From Luidia sarsii (lineage: Eukaryota; Echinodermata; Asteroidea; Paxillosida; Luidiidae), in NCBI GenBank assembly GCA_949987565.1, contig OX465102.1, forward strand, positions 27,808,768 through 27,872,767: 64,000 bases of DNA. Reading direction: 5' to 3'. A program made the translations under genes and the position numbers. Positions 57,960 to 64,000 of the stretch are shown here, piece by piece. The notes below the pieces were generated by a model. It ran no database searches, had not been told where the DNA came from, and was given only the letters and a program-made list of their open reading frames with translations. The first letter of the stretch is position 1; each line of letters starts with the position of its first letter.

Positions 57960-58640
57960 TTTATTTTGTGCATGAACAGACTGTGTCGTTTGCCCCTTTA
58001 AAGCGCTATCGCATGACACGTGATGACGTGAAGTCTGTTTCATTTGTTTCAAAGAGAAACAATCAGAACACGTCAATGTATGGCCAAACATGCTCAAATG
58101 AATGGGAAATAGTGACCGTTTATAAGCCTTTTTTTATTCAAACTTCACCATAAAAAATGGGAATTTTTGGATACTTCTTTTCCCAAATTTAGTGGGCCTG
58201 ACGTTTCGATCCTAGCAGGACCTTTCTCAAAGGTCCACTCTGCCTTTGAGAAAGGTCCTGCTAGGATCGAAACGTCAGGCCCACTAAATTTTAGATTTAC
58301 ATTTTGGTAATTTTAGTCAGTAAGCAGTTTGCAACATTTTTGTATATCACTTCTTTTCCCAACTTAGATATTGTGCAAAGATGAAACCAAACGAACATTT
58401 ACTTTTGCTTTTAATGGAGTTTAAAATTTGCGCCTTTAAAGCATGACAATTTCAATGACGTTAGGACAAATTTCAGCTTGGGAGCCTCTATGCATTTGCC
58501 AAGATTGAAAAAAATCAAAGTTTGTTCAATGCCCAAAGTGCTCTTTACAAACCCCTGTGCTTTGTCTACGGCATTTTTCCGAGAAGAAGAAAATAAAACC
58601 TGAACAACAACAATAGCTTCTAAAAATAGGAGGGCCCAAC
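57960..58640 (-). repeat. Dispersed repeat (host of a hammerhead-like mini-element)
   Basis: On the minus strand GTAGACAAAGCACAGGGGTT, GCATTGAACAAACTTTGATT, CATTAAAAGCAAAAGTA and CTAAGTTGGGAAAAG parallel 63385-63650 on the plus strand. The 125-codon frame 58411-58788 overlapping it is therefore repeat-derived. The mini-element at 58187-58348 splits it. 57356-57959 holds nothing recognised. Confidence 0.75.
58187..58348 (+). mobile_element. ~162-bp hammerhead-like mini-element, copy 2
   Basis: Flanked by direct repeats ACTTCTTTTCCCAA at 58173-58186 and 58349-58362 (12-14 bp, as the first two bases may belong to the element). The interrupted host repeat is continuous in the copy near 63640. 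Structure: palindrome arms AGTGGGCCTGACGTTTCGAT ... and complement, a short centre CCACTCTG, then tail GATTTACATTTTGGTAATTT ... TGTATATCAC. Opposite orientation to copy 1. Confidence 0.8.
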
Positions 58641-59177
58641 GCTTCGATTCCAGCTGTGGATCCTTCGCTTTTAGTTGGTCAATTAATAATGAATAATGAC
58701 CCTGGGGAATTTTCACTTTTTGTGTGAGAGTGTCAAGGAATTCTCGTCCCATCCCAGAATTCGAGTTTGAATCGAAAACAAATATCATGACTTTATACCT
58801 AAGCTCATAAGGTCATTCAGTCTTATCGTGTTGGCTTGGTCCGACGGAATTCAGAACTAATGGATAACATTAGTGTCTGTAGTACATCACGAAGCGAGTG
58901 TCCACAGTGCTCCTAGAATTAGGCGAAATTAAACAGTTCAAGAGTGTAAGTTTATTGAATAATATTATTCACATCATAGGGACAATAATAGATAAATGAA
59001 AGTATAGATGAATTAAAGGAAGGGTGAAAAGGTTAATGCTTGATTTCATAAGCACATAGGCCTACAGGTTCAACTTCAAACAAATTACATTCAAGTCAAT
59101 TCAAGCAAACAAAAACCAAGGGAAAACTGACAGGGAATATTTGAATCAATTGAAAAATGCCACGGAAACTTTGACGG
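58641..59177. other. Non-coding stretch, nothing recognised
   Basis: No domain or repeat match beyond the end of the preceding dispersed repeat. Confidence 0.3.
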
Positions 59178-59273
59178 GACTGCATGGGTTTTGAACCCGA
59201 GACCTCTTGTTTTGCGTACCAGCGCCTGTACCACCTATCAGCTATCCAGCTCTTTAGTCAACTAGTCTTTTTT
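59178..59273 (-). mobile_element. tRNA-derived SINE head
   Basis: Minus strand: GAGCTGGATAGCTGATAGGTGG (A-box-like), then GTCTCGGGTTCAAAACCC (B box). Same family as 40081 and 56473. Confidence 0.75.
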
Positions 59274-59429
59274 ACAGGTGTAAATTACGATCAAGAAGGT
59301 GAATCTTCGGAAAAGCGTTTGCTAGGTATAGAGAGGGAGGCTCGCAACCTCGACAGACAACTTATGGAGGCAACAGTTAAAGGATTTCAGACGAGCGCGG
59401 CACAGTTATTAAGGAATAAGATGTTCTAG
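59274..59429 (+). CDS. Candidate 3'-terminal exon, charged helix (unrecognised)
   Basis: TCTTTTTTACAG precedes an open stretch reading NYDQEGESSEKRLLGIEREARNLDRQ... and ending NKMF-TAG. The charged helical end resembles the C-terminal coils of Myb/SANT or MADF-type proteins. No upstream exon was found, and the acceptor lies at the border of a SINE, so it could be an isolated fragment. 59430-59774 holds nothing else. Confidence 0.3.
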   Translation, partial: TGVNYDQEGESSEKRLLGIEREARNLDRQLMEATVKGFQTSAAQLLRNKMF

Positions 59430-59774
59430 GCTGTTCACGGAATGGACCGCGCCAGAACATCTGATGATTTACATAAGCGACGCCCATAGAATCTATCGGT
59501 AAGAGACTGAATTACCGCATACATCTAGATGCTACCTTTTCAGGATAAATTGTGAAGCAATGATTTAGGGAATCTTTGGTCATCTGTCTACCACTGTGTA
59601 GAAGGTTCTACGTTGTTAAAGGTTGGTTGAAATCGTATGACTTTGCGGAATTGAAACAAGCCTAGATATCACCTTTTCCATCAAGTACCTGAATACCGGT
59701 TTGGCAACAGGGTATGTTTTTCATTATTAGGTCTGTTAAGTAAAGCGATCACACTGGTTAATTCCAAATAATTA

Positions 59775-60218
59775 TGTGACCCGGCACAGCGACATGAGGA
59801 ATATCCCACCAAAACACTTTTCCGGGTAAGTAACGCTTGAAGTCAAAGTATCTTCTTAATACGATTAAAAAAATTAAACAAATCGGAAAGTTAATATATT
59901 GGAGGATGTTATGTCCAAAGGATTTTTCCGAAATCCGTCTCGAAATGTTGAAAAAAACGAGGATTTCGGGGATTGTTTGTGTAATGTTTTCATGAAAATA
60001 TAAAGTTCCTGCCTTTTTGAATGAGTTAGACTGGTGCTGCTATATTTTGTCTGGTGCCAAATGAACGAGCGAAGTCCCCTTGTACTATTTACAACCAAGT
60101 TCCAACGGAAATAAATTTCATATCATTCGAAAGCTAATGGTATACTCTTTCACATCATTAGAAAATCTCAAAATCTCAAAAGTGGGGGTTATTCCTTATT
60201 ATGCTGTGCCGGGTCACA
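59775..60218. mobile_element. 444-bp MITE with GTGACCCGGCACAGC terminal repeats
   Basis: TGTGACCCGGCACAGC at the left and GCTGTGCCGGGTCACA at the right, with weaker symmetry inward (GACATGAGGAAT versus ATTCCTTATTAT). A truncated inverted copy lies at 52386-52620. No coding capacity. Target duplication not clear. Confidence 0.82.
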
Positions 60219-60285
60219 TGATTGTGTGTACAGTTTCCCGCAGGACAGGGGACGTGTGAAGGACAGCATGCACTAGCAAACTTAC

Positions 60286-63275
60286 AGAGTGTCTAGTTCC
60301 ACCCACGAAGCTCCATCAAAGCATGTCAGGGAATAGACGCCGTACTCGGATGACCCAAAGTCGATAGACACTCTGACGTTAGCCTCTACGGAGTTTTCAC
60401 ATTGACTGAATGTGTCGTCAAACCAGTCGCCGCTAGAGGAGCAAACAGCCTCCATCAAGACACCTGGAGAAGCCAGACGGTGAGAGATATGCGATCAGAA
60501 CCATTTATCCCATCCGCCAATGAGGTTAGTTTGAATTTTGCAGGCGTTGGTTTGATTGTTCGTTTGCCTGTCTGTGAGCAAACTAACTCTAACAGTCATG
60601 AATGTATGGTTCTTAAATTTGGACAGTGTGTCGATATTCTCGCTGGCTCGATCTCATTCTTCGTTGGTGATGATCCGGATCAAATCCCGAGTTCTGGATC
60701 ACATTAAAAAATGTCATTAACATTGAGGCGAGGATTATTAATAGGAAAGCACTTGGTCTACGCTTCCCTGAGGATTATACCATTACAAATCAGCCATCGG
60801 TTTGAGGTGTCTGACTAAATAAATCCGCCAATAGAGGGCGCTATATCACTGCTCCTGCTCGGCGGAGTTCTACGCTCTCCGAGTGCTTTTCTACTTTTCA
60901 GGTACTCATTGCGAGAAATTCATCATGAAGTGAAGGGCAATTGAATTGCTGCCCCGAAGTCAATCAGCTCCCTTGATTCTAAGGGGATTTGTGTCTCGCC
61001 GTAGACACTAGCAAATCATAATCACAGAAGCGCTAATGAAATGGAGTCCTCAAATATCCCCGCACGCAACAAATATAATTATAGAGGTGTCTTTACCATT
61101 ATTGGCTGAGGTTTTGTCATCCATAATGAGAGAAAAGGTCGACAAGGAGAATAACAGCTACCGTGACGGCTGCCATGTCATAATTATGGGCCCGGGCTGG
61201 CGTGCGCAGGCAACCACTACCGGCCCGAGCTGCCACGAGAGGAATTGACAAAAGAGGAGCCGGCTGGATTTTTCTCACGTAATTAACCAAGTGTATCGAG
61301 TTTGATATCAAACTGTTATATGAACGAGGAACATTTATAAGCAAGTCCATTGTCTGAGTACTTGCGTACATGACCACACCGCAATGTGCACGAGGAACAT
61401 TCATAAGCAAGTCCATTGTCTGATTACTTGCGTACATGACCACAGTACACTGCAATGTGCACGAGGAACATTCATAAGCAAGTCCATTGTCTGAATACTT
61501 GCATACATGACCACACTGCATTGTGCACGAGGAACACGCATAAGCAAGTCCATTGTCTGAATACTTGCATACATGACCACACTGCAATGTGCACGAGGAC
61601 CATTCATAAGCAAGTCCATTGTCTGATTCCTTGCGTGCATGACCACACTGCAATGTGCACGAGGAACATTCATAAGCAAGTCCATTGTCTGAATACTTGC
61701 ATACATGACCACACTGCATTGTCCACGAGAAACATTCATAAGCAAGTCCATTGTCTGATTACTTGCATACATGACCACACTGCAATGTGCACGAGGAACA
61801 TTCATAAGCAAGTCCATTGTCTGAGTACTTGCATACATGACCACACTGCAATGTCCACGAGGAACATTCATAAGCAAGTCCATTGTCTGAGTACTTGCGT
61901 ACATGACCACACTGCAATGTGCACGAGAAACATTCATAAGCAAGTCCATTGTCTGAATACTTGCATATATGACCACACCGCAATGTGCACGAGGAACATT
62001 CATAAGCAAGTCCATTGTCTGATAACTTGCATACATGACCACATTGCAATGTGCACGAGGAACATGCATAAGGAAGTCCATTGTCTGATTACTTGCGTAC
62101 ATGACCACACTGCAATGCGCAGAGAAACATTCATAAGCAAGTCCATTGTCTGATTAATTGCGTACATGACCACACTGCAATGTGCACGAGGAACATTCAT
62201 AAGCAAGTCCATCGTCTGAATACTTGCATACATGACCACACTGCAATGTGCACGAGAAACATTCATAAGCAAGTCCATTGTCTGATTATTTGCGTACATG
62301 ACCACACTGCAATGTGCACGAGGAACATGCATAAGGAAGTCCATTGTCTGATTACTTGCGTACATGACCACACTGCAATGTGCACGAGGAACATTCATAA
62401 GCAAGTCCATTGTCTGATTACTTGCGTACATGACCACACCGCAATGTCCACGAGGAACATTCATAAGCAAGTCCATTGTCTGATGACTTGCGTACATGAC
62501 CACACTGCAATGTGCACGATGAACATTCATAAGCAAGTCCATTGTATGATTATTTGCGTACATGACCACACTGCAATGTGCACGAGGAACATTTATAAGC
62601 AAGTCCATTGTCTGATGACTTGCGTACATGACCACACCGCAATGTGCACGAGGAACATTCATAAGCAAGTCCATTGTCTGATTACTTGCATACATGACCA
62701 CACTGCAATGTGCACGAGGAACATTCATAAGCAAGTCCATTGTCTGATTACTTGCGTAAAGGACCACACTGCAATGCGCAGAGAAACATTCATAAGCAAG
62801 TCCATTGTCTGATTAATTGCGTACATGACCACACTGCAATGTGCACGAGGAACATTCATAAGCAAGTCCATTGTCTGATTACTTGCGTACATGACCACAC
62901 TGCAATGTGCACGAGGAACATTCAGATAATAATTGATGTTGCTGCCAGATTTGTTCGTTATCAAGTGGGGGGTATATCACAAGGTGCATGTTAACCTGAG
63001 GTTCCCCACGGCCATCCGTTCGAGCTCGGTGTGTTGCAGTGCACCACGTCGAGGAGAAAGTCAACGTTGACGAAGGTGAACGCGCTGCAGGAGGTGCTGT
63101 TCATGATCCACACATAGTATGGGTCACCCGAGGGGTTGTCATATAAGCGGACCGCTGTGATTGGTTGAAGCTCCGGGCAGAAAATTGTCGAGCTCTTCCA
63201 GTCATATGCCTTGCAATAATCATCCTCAACCTTGTACAGCCTTGAAGACAATAGAAAAAGGAACAGGAGGCTCAT
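60286..63275 (-). CDS. Probable secreted cysteine-containing protein, first two exons
   Basis: Exon 1 62996-63275 starts with ATG (63273-63275) and a short hydrophobic leader MSLLFLFLLSS. It has four Cys (YCKAYDW, FCPELQP, SCSAFTF, HCNTPSSNG). Exon 2 60286-60463 (acceptor TTCTCCAG, donor GTAAGT) has CSSSGDWFDDTFSQC and LTCFDGASWVELD. The two join in phase 1 without a stop, giving about 153 residues, and exon 2 ends in phase 2, so further exons should lie to the left. None could be identified. The donor of exon 1 (GTTAAC) is weak. The CxxxGxWxxxxxxC stretch recalls sushi-like modules, but I do not recognise the family. The intron of about 2.5 kb contains the 66-bp minisatellite. Confidence 0.5.
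61333..62931. repeat. 66-bp minisatellite, about 24 units
   Basis: Unit AAGCAAGTCCATTGTCTGAx followed by ACTTGCxTACATGACCACAC and TGCAATGTGCACGAGGAACATTCAT. Units start at 61339, 61405, 61476 and then every ~66 bp to about 62862. One unit has a 5-bp gain (AGTAC, near 61444), and two units (62118, 62778) share CAATGCGCAGAGAAAC with a 1-bp loss. Because 66 is a multiple of three, long frames open on both strands. These are not evidence for genes. Confidence 0.95.
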
Positions 63276-63320
63276 TGTTCAAATTAATCTGGAATGCATT
63301 GTTTTAGTTCCTTTTATTAT

Positions 63321-64000
63321 TAGCTTTTCCGCCGCTTCCAGGGAAGCGGAAAAGCTATATCTGTTGTTCAGCTTTTTTTTTTTCTTCTTCTTCTCCCCCA
63401 AAGCCCATAGACAATGCACAGGGGTTTTGTAAGCACGACTTTAGTCATTGAACAGACTTGGATTTTTTTCAAACGTGGCAAATGCATAAAGCCCATGCTG
63501 AAATTGATCCTAAACACCTTGATATCATCATGACGTCATCACGTGTCACGTGACCTTGCTTTAAAGGGGCAAATTTCAAAATCCATTAAAAGCAAAAGTA
63601 CAAGTTCGTTTGGTTTCAACTTTGCACTGTATCTAAGTTGGGAAAAGGTGTATCCAAAAATTGCCATCAATTGACCGTGAAGTCATCTCATGAATATTTA
63701 TGAGGTCATGAACTTTTCAGATTTTCACATTGAAATGAGCATATTTGGCCAACGGAGCGAGATTTTTTTCATTTTTTCTTTGATATCTATTGGGGACATG
63801 GTTTAGAAACACATTCCGGAGCCAAAATGTCGTTACGCAATCATGACGTCATCAAAATGTGTGATTTTAAAACACAAATAAGGCATTGGCCGATCATCTC
63901 GAAGTTTGGTATGTAGTTAGCTATCGTGCTAGACATTCCAAATCTTAAGTTTGGAACCGAAGGAGCATTGTTTATATTTTTTATGAATTTTTGAATACCA
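63321..64000 (+). repeat. Dispersed repeat reaching the right edge
   Basis: Begins with a hairpin AGCTTTTCCGCCGCTTCC-AGG-GAAGCGGAAAAGCT, then a T-rich run and the sequence shared with 57960-58640 (inverted). Beyond 63660 it continues with TGACGTCATC-containing AT-rich sequence and no exon. Confidence 0.7.

Noticed and set aside
58411..58788. 125-codon minus-strand frame that looks like a protein
   Set aside because: Most of it matches the dispersed repeat at 63385-63650, where the frame is not kept.
61333..62931. CRISPR-like array
   Set aside because: The whole 66-bp unit repeats with no unique spacers, and the genome is eukaryotic.
61117..62994. Long open frames on both strands (up to 255 codons), one resembling a Cys/His repeat protein
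   Set aside because: They follow from a 66-bp (22-codon) tandem repeat without stops. Frames break exactly where a unit loses one base, and both strands are open at once.

Overview
The window looks like nuclear DNA of a metazoan, most likely a marine invertebrate. Genes are split by GT-AG introns, there are no operons, and the intergenic space is full of degenerate transposons: CACTA-like, Harbinger, Ty3/gypsy with a chromodomain, LINEs, tRNA-derived SINEs, foldback MITEs and hammerhead-like, Penelope-type fragments. I cannot fix the phylum from sequence alone; a marine deuterostome is a guess.

Left part (1-23.3 kb): a broken CACTA-like transposase (1-1395) precedes a large direct tandem duplication. 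Block A (3391-13766) and block B (14045-23079) each carry a four-exon SLC16/monocarboxylate-transporter (MCT) gene on the minus strand, plus the exons of an unrecognised plus-strand gene. The block A MCT gene is intact (436 codons). The block B copy has a TGA at codon 168 and a deletion just upstream of its start. Three indels between the blocks are datable insertions with empty sites preserved: a foldback MITE, a 5'-truncated LINE and a retroposon tail.

Middle (23.3-44.3 kb): a six-exon DUF4806-type gene with consistent splice phases and one frameshift. Next comes a nested transposon nest: a 7.7-kb foldback element split by a degenerate 6.07-kb chromodomain gypsy, with another MITE in its right arm. 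A third MCT copy follows, inverted and truncated (exons 1-2 only), and abuts a decayed Harbinger transposon (HARBI1-type last exon plus a Myb/SANT gene with a destroyed splice donor). A stray MCT exon-4 fragment lies at 44.1 kb.

Right part (44.3-64 kb): a gypsy integrase fragment, a LINE tail, a fourth and intact MCT gene (447 codons, minus strand), a LINE reverse transcriptase, two copies of a roughly 160-bp element built from head-to-head hammerhead-like units and flanked by 12-14 bp target duplications, SINEs and MITEs. It ends with two phase-compatible exons of a probable secreted cysteine-containing protein, whose intron holds about 24 copies of a 66-bp minisatellite. Two MCT genes (block A and 47.8-50.0 kb) look functional; the remaining copies are decaying. 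The most unusual items are the hammerhead-like mini-elements and the filled/empty-site record within the MCT duplications.
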